From Casuarina equisetifolia (Eukaryota; Streptophyta; Magnoliopsida; Fagales; Casuarinaceae), in NCBI GenBank assembly GCA_028551475.1, contig CM052362.1, positions 20,008,021 through 20,072,020 on the forward strand: a DNA stretch of 64,000 nt, written 5' to 3'. Below are positions 45,830 to 58,335 of this stretch, piece by piece. The position numbers and the translations under genes were made by a program. The notes beneath the pieces were generated by a model, which worked only from the letters and a program-made list of their open reading frames with translations, searched no databases and was not told the origin of the DNA. The stretch's first letter is position 1; each line of letters begins with the position of its first letter.

Positions 45830-48800
45830 CTATCGAAGTCTGGTCACGTGGCTGGGATAGGCCCATAACCTAGAAACTGATCCTCCTTCTGAATCACTAT
45901 CACTGTCCGAAGAAGATATAAGATTTAATGAATCATCCAATATATACTGCACAACCTGAAAAAGCGAGTAGAATAGTGATCAGTTTTTTTAACTTCTGGA
46001 GGATTCCAGAGTCAATGCAGGAGAGCAGCCACGTTAGACACAGTAAAATCTGGTATTCAATAGTCTGCCTGAATTGTCTCATGAAAAGGCCTTGGAAGGG
46101 AAAACATGAAGCCTAGCCTGAACAAGAAAGTACCTGACAAGGTGATACACACTTTATCTGCTGTTTTTCAGAGTTTAGTCCTTGATGTCGATTGGAGCAT
46201 TTCAAGTTATTGAGCCATACTATAGTGCCACAGTGTCCACAGTATCCCCTTCTAGATGTTAAATTCTTTAAAGAGTTGCCTGTAATCCAAGCAAGTATAG
46301 TATCAGAAATGATAAGAGATCATTCGCATAAAAAATTCACAACTAGGAATAACAAGGATCTACTTTCTGTTGCTAGTGTTTTGTGCGTGTGAGAGAGAGG
46401 GAGAGAAGAGTGAAAAAAAAAAAAAAACTCCTGCTCCAGAAAATAATAGCCAGGTGACTGGAGGATGATTGAAATTAAAATACTGAAATTATGTATGACG
46501 GATACTTAGTTCATCATATGCATGACGGATTCAGTTCAGATGAAAATTTTTACATTCCTCTCAAAATCTGTTAAAATAGAGAAAAATTAGTCTCACATGT
46601 GTATGCACCTAGCCACCTGCATAAATTCTTCAAGGTCCAGTTTCTAGATGCTACCAAAGGTACTTGATCATCATACGCATGAACATGAGCAGAGATGTAC
46701 ATAACTCATTACAGCACAAAGATTACAAAGGACAAATTTAGAACACCTATGTACCAACAAAGTCATGATCCCATCACAAATGTTTTTGATATAATCATTT
46801 TACCATGAAACTTCTGCCATGATGAAAAGTGTAAAAAGGGCGGTCTACCCATAAATTATTAATATTGGCGATTTGCTACCAAAGACCACGTAGAGTGGGA
46901 TGCAGTATCACAAGGGGGGTAAAAAAAGAAAGAAAAAAGACAACAATCTAAATACATATTAAACGATTCTGAATCCACATACCTATATATGCTGTTTTAA
47001 AAGTCTCTCGCCAGTCAATACTTCTTGTACCCAAGTCCTCAAAAAATATAAATCCTTCATCTTCAACAGGTCTACCACTCTGATGTCCTTTACTCTTCAA
47101 ACAATTATCCGAATTACCAAAAACTGAAGCGTATTGCAACTGCCACAAATGATCATCACTTGCTGCTATGTTCCATGACCTTGACATCAAGTGAACAAGA
47201 TTATTAAGCCAGTAGAAAATCAAATAAGGGGGAATGTCACAACAGATGCAAGTCACAAGACCTTATAAAACAGAGTACAGCTATAATGGCGCTCAGAATA
47301 GGCCACAAACTGAATGGTTCAAATTGATGTGGACATCCCATATGCTCAAGATGTGGGATATATGTCCTCACTGAATCGTGCAATAACATAGTACAAGCAT
47401 AAGGCAAGAACAATTACCAGCAGACTAGTCCAGCTGAAACTAAAGATTGCAGATCTAGAAAGCTGAAGATGTGCAAAAGAACATCCAGTGGTAATTGCGC
47501 AGAACCTGAAGTGTAAGGAGATAAAAAAATATGAAACCTTGCATAGTGCTAAAACAGAGATTAGATTAGGCATTTTCTGCAATAAGAATAACCTTTTTCT
47601 TCCTGGCCGATCTTATGGCGCCTCTTATGAGCCACCATTGCATGCTTAAATTCTGTAATAGCCAAATTTTTCTTCTGCTTCGGCAATGCAGCCTCTGCAC
47701 TCTGATGAAGAAGATGAGCTGCTGAAACAGCAGTGCGTGTCTGCATTCTAGCAGTAAATATACATCATATAACAAAAGGTCCTTCAGAAATGATATTTTT
47801 TTTTTAAAATAAAACAAATGGGACAGAGAGGGAGAGGGACTGAACTAGTGAATCTTGTGACCAGTCTAACCACTCTCTTCCTAAAGCTAAAGCCACAAGA
47901 TCTAGTTTTGGATTAATGCACAGCAGTGTGATGGATGAATCCAATAAGAACAATTCACATCCTTTTCATAGCTTAAATCATTGTAGAATGTGCACTGAAA
48001 ATTTTTGCTAAGACGGCCATCAAATGCTATTTCCAATAAATATATTTATTATTTTCTAGAATTTCATGGGTAAACTGTAGCACCAGAGTTATCTGAAAAA
48101 CAGTAAACTGATTACAGAAGGAAATAGTTCGTTGTACCTCCAAAGATCTTAGAAGAAATCCTATAGAGCAAATAATGTATCTATCTTTTGTTTGACTTCG
48201 CCACTGCATTCAAGCCAAGAAAAAGCTTTTGAACCACCATAATCAGAGGGCTGTATATGGGCAAACGAGATTTTACGTCCCTCAAAAAGATATATAAGAT
48301 AATTCTGGAACAATCCATGAATTTATACTATCAAAATTGTACAAATCACCTTTTTCCCTTTACTTTGAATTTTCACAATGTCTTCTCATCATATCTATTC
48401 TAAATTCGAGATGACAAAAGTCCAGAATTGCATGGTCTCATCCGAGTACTTATCGACTTTCTCCATAAACCAATCTGTTCAGTTTTAAGGCTGAGATTTC
48501 CACTCAAAAATCTTCCAACTTTGAATCAGAAAAACACCCAAGTCTGCCTCCATCATCTTTGGGTAATTTCGTCGGAAAAATCATATGTAAATTGGCGTTT
48601 AGCATAAAAAATTTAGAAGGAACAATAAAATTCGCAGTATCAGTCGAAAATCGAGAATTGGGGTGGCTAGAAGTACTTACTCAGGAAGGAGACGAAAGGC
48701 GGTGAGCGTGTCTTGGAAGATAAGGGATTGCAAATTTTTGGGTAGTTTGCTATAAGCGCCTCTGAGAATGAAGCGGAGCTCTTTGCAGGCTATAGGGTAT

Positions 48801-48865
48801 TGGTAGATTCTGGGCAGAGATTCCTTCAAGCCGAGTTTTTGGTACCTCTCCAATGGGCTTGACAT
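45830..48865 (-). CDS. F-box protein (At5g52880-like)
   Basis: Six exons (48865-48681, 47747-47593, 47505-47418, 47179-46983, 46279-46134, 45955-45830) give 298 aa with every phase matching. The N-terminal region begins MSSPLERYQKLGLKESLPRI and continues through FQDTLTAFRLLPEMQTRTAV. The F-box (about 117-160) reads LPLDVLLHIFSFLDLQSLVSAGLV, then SWNIAASDDHLWQLQY. F-box proteins link targets to SCF ubiquitin ligases through SKP1/ASK. After it come two halves of a Cys cluster: C222-x2-C225, C236, then C252-x3-C256, a possible zinc site. The tail is serine/aspartate-rich (SSSDSDSDSEGG). The match to At5g52880 is from memory of its sequence; targets are unknown. ATG 48865 is chosen over an upstream hydrophobic in-frame extension that is probably 5' UTR. 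Confidence 0.9.
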
Positions 48866-50160
48866 GTTTTGATCGAACGATATGGCAGAACCAAAAACTA
48901 TGACATCGGATAAAAAAGGCAGAGTACAGGGTTTGAGCGAAAGAAGAAGAGATTCTACGACGAAAATGGGTAAAAAAATGATGATCAACCCCACTATTCA
49001 CGAGAGGGAGGGTGTCGGTTGGTCTCTAAGTAACTCGGAATGAAGGGCCGGGAAAGCGTTGGAATGTTTCACCCCTAACCGATGTATGGTTTTGGTTAGA
49101 GCACTGATATTCTAGCCATTCACTTAATTGTTATTAGCCCAGAGCCTGTTATGAAACTTGAAATTTTACTGCTTTTTATCCACATCTTTCCTTGAGTTTC
49201 GTGGGTGACTGACCATGTAACCATCGTTCAAAATTGCTGTGTGAAAGTTTTGAAATTTCGTTCATTGCTAGACTCGCCACTTCGCTTGGGTTCCCTTGGA
49301 AACCATGCTACTCAATGTTTGTATGGAAAATATTACAGAGGTTTCTTTGGACAGAATATAGTTTCCCTTGCTTGTGCTTGGTTTTGGGTAACTGAAACAA
49401 GATCGATTGTGGATTGCTTTTGCTAAGCCTAGCCACTTACGTAAGCACATGCAAAAATTTGTTGGAGCTCATGTGGAAGATTCGGCTGTCTTGAAGCTTT
49501 TGTTTATTTTTTAAGTTACCACCAACTATAGGGTATCTGAAACGTACCAGTGTCTATTCTCACAGGGTAAAGGTTTACTAGTTTTGTCTTGTATGTTTCC
49601 GCTAATGGCAAATTTTGATATGTTAAATGCACATTAAAGATTAAATATAGGTTCTCATGCCTTGTAAGATATTGTCATGTAAATTTTTTGTGGAAAACTC
49701 TAGAAGAGGATGTTCTGCACTATCAAAGTTTATACGAGAATAAATATACAAATGCTACTGCATGAGGAAGTAGTCCATAGAGTACATCATATTAAACAAA
49801 TCCAAAGCAAGTTCCTCTCTCATTCCGCAAACCTCTTGCATTTCCAAACACCAAACTTCCATATAGGTTTTAAATTACAAAGATTGGAACTATTTGGTCT
49901 ATAGATGGGCTAACAGATACTGATAATCCCCTCCCTTGAATCTGATGTTCAAATGCTAGATAGACCATCTGGAAGATTTGCTGCACACTGAAATTTCTCC
50001 TAGGATTTTCAGGATACCTGCCTTGAGAATCTGGCACGAGGTCTTCCCATTCAATGCGACATTGAATTCAGTGCGAAGGGCTCTCCTGCTTCCCCTACCT
50101 TACGCATCCTTCCACAAATAACTGCAGTGACGAGTGTATCAGATACAGGCCTTCTACGAT
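48866..50160. other. Upstream of F-box gene / downstream of AAA gene
   Basis: 1.3 kb hold the F-box promoter (no clear TATA; a GGCCGGGAA stretch near 49046) and, at the right end, the 3' UTR of the AAA-ATPase. Nothing else is supported. Confidence 0.5.
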
Positions 50161-53100
50161 CTACAGGAAGTAAGTCAGCTGTTGCTTCTTCCTTGAACCT
50201 CCTTCCCCGTACAAATCATTCCACTGCTTCAGCTCATTCATAATTGATCCCTCCGCAGCAAAACTTGGAGCAACCTGCATTCAATTTACACATATAAACA
50301 GCTGTGGGAAAAAAGAAAGATTCTGTTGGCAGGACTTAAGGATTGTTGAAGTCCCATCACTCCGCCACACTTCAAAAGTGAAAAAGTGGCCACATGTTAG
50401 ATACTTGGGTTCATGATGCAGAAAAAGGAACTTTCAATTGGTTGAACGTCTCCTTATAGACAAACTAGCACCAGGGTTAGATCATTGAAGATTTTTGATC
50501 TAGCATAATTTTTGGCACTTTAAACCACACAGTTGAAGTTTCACAAGATTGGCAGAGTTCAGCGACAACTACAAGCATGGGGTCTATTAGCGAATTTGAA
50601 GAAAAACCAAAGATGCGGTCTTGCTGGCCAGTTCACTCGAACTAGAAGTCCAAGGTTTTCGTCGATGCAACCAGAAGACTACGCAATGCCCCATTTCATA
50701 CGATTTTGCTATAATATCTAAAACATGCTTTTATTGGGTCAAGAATGACAGTTCTAAGCACGCCGCTCGGGGGACAATCAATGGCAGTTAGTCAGAAGTT
50801 GAAGAGGACTTGTATCAGATTGATAATTGAGATCAGTAAAAAATAAACGAAACTCAATTGGGTTTACCTGAGCCTTTGCCTGCTTCATATCTTCCATGTT
50901 CAAAGATCTCAAGGTAATTACTCGCTCCTCTTTATCTTCTTTTGTTTCTGAAGCACCTTCAGAGCTTTTGCCTTCTGCATCTTTATGCTTCTTCTCCTGT
51001 AGTGACAATTATTCGAATTAATAAAAGCATTGTCACATAAATTAGGTATTGTTTAGAGAAGAGGAAAAACTTAAGTATAATTACCATATCCTTCAACCTC
51101 TCCTGTTGTATTAGCTCCCTAACAGGTCGATAAGCTGCTGTCACACATAAATTCTGTTTCCAGCAGAAAATTTCATGAGCTGATGACAACCAATTAAGGT
51201 TTAATCTATTCATATTCTAACAAAGCATACCTTTAGATCGCTTCCACTGTACCCTTCTGTCATGGCTGCAAGCTCCTTAAAGTCGAGATTTTCAACTTTT
51301 TCTTTTGCCAGGAGAGTTCTCAAGATCATTTCCCTGCTCTCAACGGATGGAAGACCAACCATAACTCTGCTTGACAAAGAAATGCTTAGGAATTAGCAAA
51401 CAGAAAGTTTATTTACAAGTCTCTCTATAAGAATTGATCACTGCCATGCTTCCTCGAAGTATTGTATAAAGATCTCTTGGTGTGGAAACCATGATCAAGT
51501 GATATTGCCACAAACATCATTATGTGGCCACTGAATACATCCTGGAGGCTCATAATAGTTACAACAACATACAAAAATGGTTCTGAGTTTGAGAGCACTA
51601 AATTTTGAGTCAAATATGTAGAAATGATGAAGAGAATTTTTCTCGAGGTGATGGTCAGCTGAGGCTAAAGTGGACAAGATGATGGACAGTGAAAGTAAAG
51701 GGACAAAAAAGGTGGGTTTTCTTGAGACATCACATGCCAGCTGAGGAATTAAGATATCGGGGAAGCCCAGAAAGCATACAGACAGAGTAGTGAAGTGCAG
51801 TTTGGGACCTCATTCATTTGATAGAACAACCCCTCATGGTAATAAACACATGAATGCATATGATGGCAAGAAACCAATAGAATCTGTCAAATTCGAGCCA
51901 TACCTTCTCTCAAACCGTCTAATAATTGCTTCATCAAGGTCAAATGGCCTGTTGGTTGCTGCAAGTACAAGGATTCGTTCGCCAGGCTTTGTCAACAGCC
52001 CATCCCAGTGTGCCATGAACTCATTTTTAATCTTACGCATGGCTTCATGCTCCCCAACTCTAGTTCTCTGGCCAAGCATGCTATCAACCTCATCTACAAA
52101 AATAATTGTTGGGGATACCTTTGCGGCTAGAGTGAACAGAGCTCTAACGTTCTTTTCATCCTCCCCAAACCATTTTGAAGTGATCGTGGACATTGAGACA
52201 TTGATGAAGCTTGCTCCAGCTTCATTAGCAATAGCTTTTGCCAGCATTGTTTTTCCAGTACCTGGAGGCCCAAAAAGCAATATACCTCTGCAAGGCTTGA
52301 GAAGGCCTCCTTTGAAAAGGTCTGGTCTTCGAAGAGGAAGCATGACCAGCTCCTGAAGTGATTCCTTGATCTCATCCAAGGCACCAATATCTGCAAATGT
52401 CACCCCGATTTCATTGGGAGGGATAACCTCAGGCCTTATGCGCTTCTCAAACTCATTGTCAGGAGGAACTTCCTGTGGGAGTATGGACATATGAGTCATT
52501 ACAGTAGGATAAGAATTGAAGAACCAAAAAAGTGGGTACGCTGAGAAAGATGATCAATATGACTGTATCTGTGAATGTTGGATTTCATGAAACCGTGGTC
52601 ATAAAAACTCAGACAATGGTTTCAAAAGTTTAAAAGCATTTGTGAGGTACCATGTGAACCAAAATACATGAAAACTGCTGATTACTTCATATAGAAACAA
52701 GACTGTTGACCAAAGTTGATTGAAACAAGCATCTTTGCCAGATACTTTACCTTTTCCAAAACCAATTATATGGCGGTTTGTCTTCTGAAAGGAATTTTCT
52801 ATGCACAATATCGACAAAGTACACTTATAAGTAGTAATGCTTAATAGGGAGTTCAGATACTAAAGATCTGAGTTACGCAGTAATGCTTTTTGTTTCAGTT
52901 ATTCCTTCTTGTTCTTTGTTAATTAACATACATATTAGAGAGTTCATTTTCTGTTGAAAATTCTATAAGGTAGATGTACGAGGGAGAAATAACTTACCTA
53001 CGAAATACAAAAAAGTAGATTACTTAAAGATTCATATCCAACTCAATTGGTCAAGTGTTTAGCAAATTGAACTTACAGTCTTTGGTGGTGGTGCATTCTC

Positions 53101-56100
53101 GCCATCCTTCTTTGTTGCAGAGCCTGATTTCTCCGTCTCACCTTTGTTTTCAGGCGCAGGGATTTCAGACTTTGCACCAACAGCCTCTTCCAGGCCATTT
53201 TCCTGCAGTTGAACATGAATGTTAAAGCCTATCGAACCTATTAGAGGTTTCAATACTATCATATTGTAAGAAGAAGACTGAGATGGAAAATAAACCTTGG
53301 AAGATTCAGCATTAGTCTCCATTTTCAGAGTATCTTTCCCTTCACTTGTACCTTCCTGGAATACACTCAGTCCATGGGACAAGCTGTTTCCAAACAAATC
53401 AGTATCTAAATAGAAATTGATTAAACTGCAAGAACTAATTAAAAAATCATAGACAGAAAGATAATGACCTCTTGGATGATATAACAAGCTTTCCATTTCG
53501 GTATTCTGGATCCTTATTGTTCATCAAATGATAGGATATTGCTGACACCACAATTTCTTCAATGTAGTTGCTGAGCACCATCGTGTCAGCATGGCAGATA
53601 GAACCCAGATCTTCGCACTCAAGATCATTTGCTGCTAGTACCTTGGCAATGTGATTTTTGTTATCTTGAAACTGGATCCTCTTCATGTCATCTTCCAGTT
53701 GAGCTTTCCAGCTGTCAAGATAATTCTCATCTTCGGGTGGTCTGATCTCAATGTTATATGGGAACAGAAGAGTAAGCCTCTCATCAACTTCCCTGCATTC
53801 ATGTTCTGGGTTCAACATCCGCGAGCCAAGTATCAGAACTGAACCCGAGAGCTTCTTTAGCAATTTATTGAACAAATTATATAATCTCTGTGATTGGAGG
53901 AGAAGCTCTTCAACATCTCTGATGTACAAAATAATGGAGCCTTTTTCTGACATAGAGACCAACACCTGTCGAAACAATGGCATCCCCTTCCAGTTAGGAT
54001 AGGATAGGAAAGCTACATTACCAGATGAAATCCCTTCAAAAAGAAATAATTATGTGCAGAAAAGAAAATTCATGAATTTTCGAGTGTGCAAACATTTTAA
54101 ATTACCCGAACAAGAAATGAAACTGAAAAAGCATAAGCCTTCAGTTGGGACTATAAGAAATGAAGCGGTGTACTAGTAGAAAAAGAATTTGATTTTTAAG
54201 ATCAGCATCTTATACACGATAATGTTACCTTGTAAAGCGACTGTAGGAAAAGTTTCTCATCAAAGCACCAGCTGCTTGTGCGCTTCAGTGGAGCTAAAGA
54301 AACAAAAAAGAATCCCAGAGAAGCAGTTAGTATAATTTCTGTGAGTTTCGTACATATTACAACTGATTGACTATCATATTTTTCTGATAAGTCAGAATTA
54401 AGCTGCAATGAAGTAAAAGAAAGATAATATTCTGGTGGATCAAGGATTGTAACATGAAGAAAGATTTCAAAGTCTGTAATCAATCTGTACCAGTTTCAAA
54501 GAGAATCATGGAAAAATGAATTCTAAATGCTGGCTAATGATCCTCAGCTTTCTTGGCGTAGCAAAACTAACTTTTTCGGAAGCAATAATCTAGTTGAGTT
54601 ATAATAAATGAGCCTCTTTCCTTCCACCAAGCGCCCTAAATTCATTAAGTTGATTTATTTTTTTGGTAAGAATAACCCTCAGATCCACTGAACAGTGAAC
54701 CCAACCTAAAGTGACTTAGTACGTGACTGGTACGAGGACAAAATAACATTTGCCATCTGCCTTGGATTCCTATTAGAAAAGCAACTACAGTCAGCTAGTA
54801 TAAAATAATTGCTTTTTAGATACCAAAACCGCCATCTATAAAGTGTCATGAGGAACATCAAGGTCATTCAGTCGCAACCGACTTTCTTTATGAGCCAAAT
54901 CAAGCAATTAGTGAAATGACAAACATATTGCGAAAAATCAGAAACTAATGAATCAACGAGCGCCCAAGGTCTTCAGCTAGTACCCTTTTGTTGGTTTAGA
55001 GAAAAAATGAAGAAAGAAATAGGACGGATGTAATAACCTGAATTTGTGGGTGCACATTGAGAACTGATGCTACTTATATCAGACATAGCAGAAGCATTCC
55101 TCCGAAGTTTTGAATGATTACTAGAACCTTCGACAGCCCTGCAGCCATACAAAAACACTGGTTCAGAAGAGAAACTTTTGACATGTTGCCCATACTTGAT
55201 TGTGAACTAATGATAAAAAGGGCCCCACTAAACAAGTCATCTGTCCCAAAGACCTTACTGATATACAGTACCTTGATTTGACATCCATACCACTGCTTTG
55301 CCTATGCAATGTGCCTGTAGAAAAATTATCCATCAGAGTTAGAGAACATATTGGTGAAAAACAAGAAAAAATTAGTAAGATCACACTAAAGTTAGCAAAT
55401 GTTGAGACTGACCATTACAATAAAACATTCACTAATTGTGTCATCCTCCAACTATAATATGTTGATATAAAAGATAAAAAATAAAAAACAAAAAATAAAA
55501 TGCTTTAGTTCTTTTTCATACCTTTAGTTTCCCCACTTGGAGGAAGGATCGAAAAGGATCCAAGCAAACTGGACATTCGCCCCAATGTTGTTTCTGAAGG
55601 GGACCTCTTGAAAGACTACAAAAAGACGCCAACAAACAAAGCAAATTTCCACTTAGAGCTTACTGTTCGCCTTTTCCGTTCCACACAAGGATAAGAATAA
55701 AGTACCAAGAGCACGTTGAATAAAGTGCGAAAATTGGTTATCTTGATTTCAAACCACAAAGGCAACCATCTAATGTAATTCATGGTAAACCTTTATCTAC
55801 TTACTACGTCTGTATATGCATTCAGTGAAATAAAGATGTAATGTGGTGCTCAGAAGACAAGATAATGCTCATATCCCAGAATAACGCAGAGAAAACTTAC
55901 AGATTCCTTTTTAGCACAGCCATATTTGCCTTGCATCTGTGGGGAGGTGAGCATGAAAGATATAAGTATTACTGTATCACAACTTAAAATTAGGGAAGAC
56001 TAGAGCTCTAAAGTATTACCTTCAGAGAAAAGTCATTGACATCAAGCAATAGCAACTTTGACTCAAAGTGATGTGCTAATGCCTTAGCGAGCATTTGCTG

Positions 56101-57843
56101 GTAAAGTTCTTCAGGAAATTGAAAATGCAACCAAGATTAGGTTGAAATATGAGATTCGAAATATAAATGTGTTAGATGATTGGATGAAATTTCGAAATTA
56201 CATACCGGCAGGTCCAGAAAGCAAAATAGCCCTGCTTGCAGGTGAAAGGTTCCTTGTATGCTTGGAAAAGTCAGTGTGCTTTAAATGAACATAAGCAGCA
56301 CTTGTTAATAGCACCCGAGTTCTGTCACTGCCATTGTATTATCAGAATGGACGCATGAGAGGAGGAAAATATTGCACCAAATATAACCATTCAATAATCA
56401 AATATTAGCATTATGCAAACTAGAAAGTGTGCAAGCCAAACAGGTCAACAACAGATACGAAATACCATAGGCCAACATAGATGAAAGACTAAATAATCAC
56501 AATAGGCTGTATGTTTTGCCATCTCATTCACATACACGTTTACATTTCCTCCAGCATGGACTTTAAGAGTCCACATAATTCTATAATTCTCTCCAGTGGT
56601 TTTTAGAAGCCAGAAGTGTAAAACTGAGAAGCCCCTTTTCCTTTCCCTTTACCATACAAACTGTCCTCCAGTTTCCTTACAATGAATCACATGCCCCCCA
56701 TTTGGGAAAAAGTTTAACCAAAATTCACATTACTAGGAGACAGAAGAAATAGTAATTTGGCTGGGAAGACCGAGCTTCATCAGCTTGCAGTAATTCATGA
56801 TCTACTATCAACCATAGACTAGCCGTATTATAAAGGGTTACTGAAAGTTTGCAAGATTATCCTGGACAAGATAAAAACATTGTTGGCATCTCTAAGATTA
56901 AAATTTCTAACAAAGATATGATGTCAAGGTGCAAGTACAGTGATTAGCATGAGGAATTTAAGGTGGTATGTTATAGATACTACCCGAGCATGATCGGACT
57001 GGAATGGAGCTTAGATGCTCAACAGGAGAAGGCAAAGTAAAAAAATGCTTTAAATTAAATAATCTTACTCAAGCTTCACATAAAAATATAAGGCAAAGAC
57101 GGACAGTGCAAGATTCTCTTTTTATATAAGCAGTTCTTGTGCATGTATATAGGACATATGAACAATTACCTTTACTTCCCATAACTTGTGATTCTTTCAC
57201 CAATTTAGTTACAGCATAAAACTAAGTTGATTCTATAGGAAAATCAAATAAATTCTATTGTAGCAAATTAAGAAATAAGGCAAAGACAGAGGAATCTCAG
57301 GACTTGCAAGGAGCAAAGATCATTAAAAGTATAACCCCGGGATTTGACTATAAGATCCGTGGGGCTTAGAAAGCCTCATCAATCAGAAGCCTGTATGGCA
57401 AGTCAACTTAAAAATAAAAATCAAAGAGAAAGACCAGCAGATTAGGAGCAGAGAATCGTCAAAATTAATAAATCAACTTGTAACAGATCCATGCGGGCAA
57501 AATTGTTATACAGCAACTCAGTAATTTTATGGATAGCATATGCATCTTTTTAGGTCCCCAGATAACAATAAGAATCACATCAACCGAAGTATCAACTCCA
57601 TGTCATATATGGTATTCTTTGTTACCTCAGGTAGTAAGGAAACTCCTCAAATGTGACTTTGACATCCCTCCCATCCACAACCTGCCTCATAAGCTCTTGC
57701 TCGATCTGCTCCGCTGAAATCTCATCCAGCGACCGATTTACGCCTACCCAGTTGCTCACTGCCTGCGCAGAACTCAATCCCAGCCCCACGCCAAGTCCGA
57801 CCCCGACGCTCAAAGCCGACAAGAAAATGTGCTTCTGCTCCAT
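50161..57843 (-). CDS. AAA-type ATPase (At1g64110/DAA1-like)
   Basis: Sixteen exons give 831 aa: 57843-57626, 56327-56206, 56108-56020, 55936-55901, 55615-55522, 55314-55272, 55138-55038, 54293-54229, 53965-53469, 53383-53296, 53202-53077, 52472-51904, 51366-51231, 51153-51085, 50996-50868, 50274-50161. Phases and GT-AG sites all fit. The N-terminus MEQKHIFLSALSVGVGLGVG is hydrophobic and may anchor in a membrane. A first, degenerate ATPase-like region contains LLSGPAELYQQMLAKALA and LLLLDVNDF. The C-terminal AAA module has Walker A GPPGTGKT (561-568), Walker B IIFVDE (616-621) and an arginine-finger helix IIRRFERR (about 676-683). The end is RKKQQLTYFL. It belongs to the katanin/spastin/ATAD1-like (meiotic) clade, whose members remodel proteins, microtubules or membranes. 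The cellular role of DAA1 relatives is poorly defined. The start at 57843 agrees with the Arabidopsis protein. Confidence 0.95.
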
Positions 57844-58327
57844 GTCTTCCAATTCCGAATACCCTTCCAACCACTCTTTTGCTTATATTACAACTGATCT
57901 GAATGCATATACCAGTACTACTCAAAACTTTTTGTGATGAAATAGCTTTGGTCAATTTCTTCAGTCACGAACTTCCTTAACTATTCAAAAAGCTTGGACC
58001 AATGTTGATAAAACGATTTGACATTCAAGAAAGTTGGTGAGAATGGAACACAGAGATCCACAAAAGAAAGCGAAGAAAAGGGTATCCAAAAGGCCGGAGT
58101 ACTGAATCTACAAGTCGCTATATGATGATATTCAAGGAAAAGTCACGTTGATGATCATGAAAGTGGAGGAAAGATTTAAGCTTGAGAAGAATTCAAGAAA
58201 ACGGTTTGGCAAGGAGGATTTTGGACAGAGAAAAGAAAAGGTAAATGGAGTGACTCCGAAGAGAACGTTGGTCTAATGTTCTTGACAGGAAATGACTGGC
58301 TTGCTCTGTGGTCTGGCCCTCATCAAC
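57844..58327 (-). promoter_or_regulatory. Probable 5' leader of AAA gene
   Basis: If the TATA box at 58328-58335 is used, the transcript has a leader of about 450 bases, perhaps with an intron. Short upstream frames are present. This is inference from spacing only. Confidence 0.35.
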
Positions 58328-58335
58328 TATTTATA
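58328..58335 (-). promoter_or_regulatory. TATA box of AAA gene
   Basis: On the minus strand CCTATAAATAGTTG, a perfect TATA consensus, lies about 485 bp upstream of the start codon. Confidence 0.5.

Noticed and set aside
51790-52356. 188-codon plus-strand frame
   Set aside because: It is the antisense of the conserved AAA core exon, whose codon structure creates an open opposite strand.
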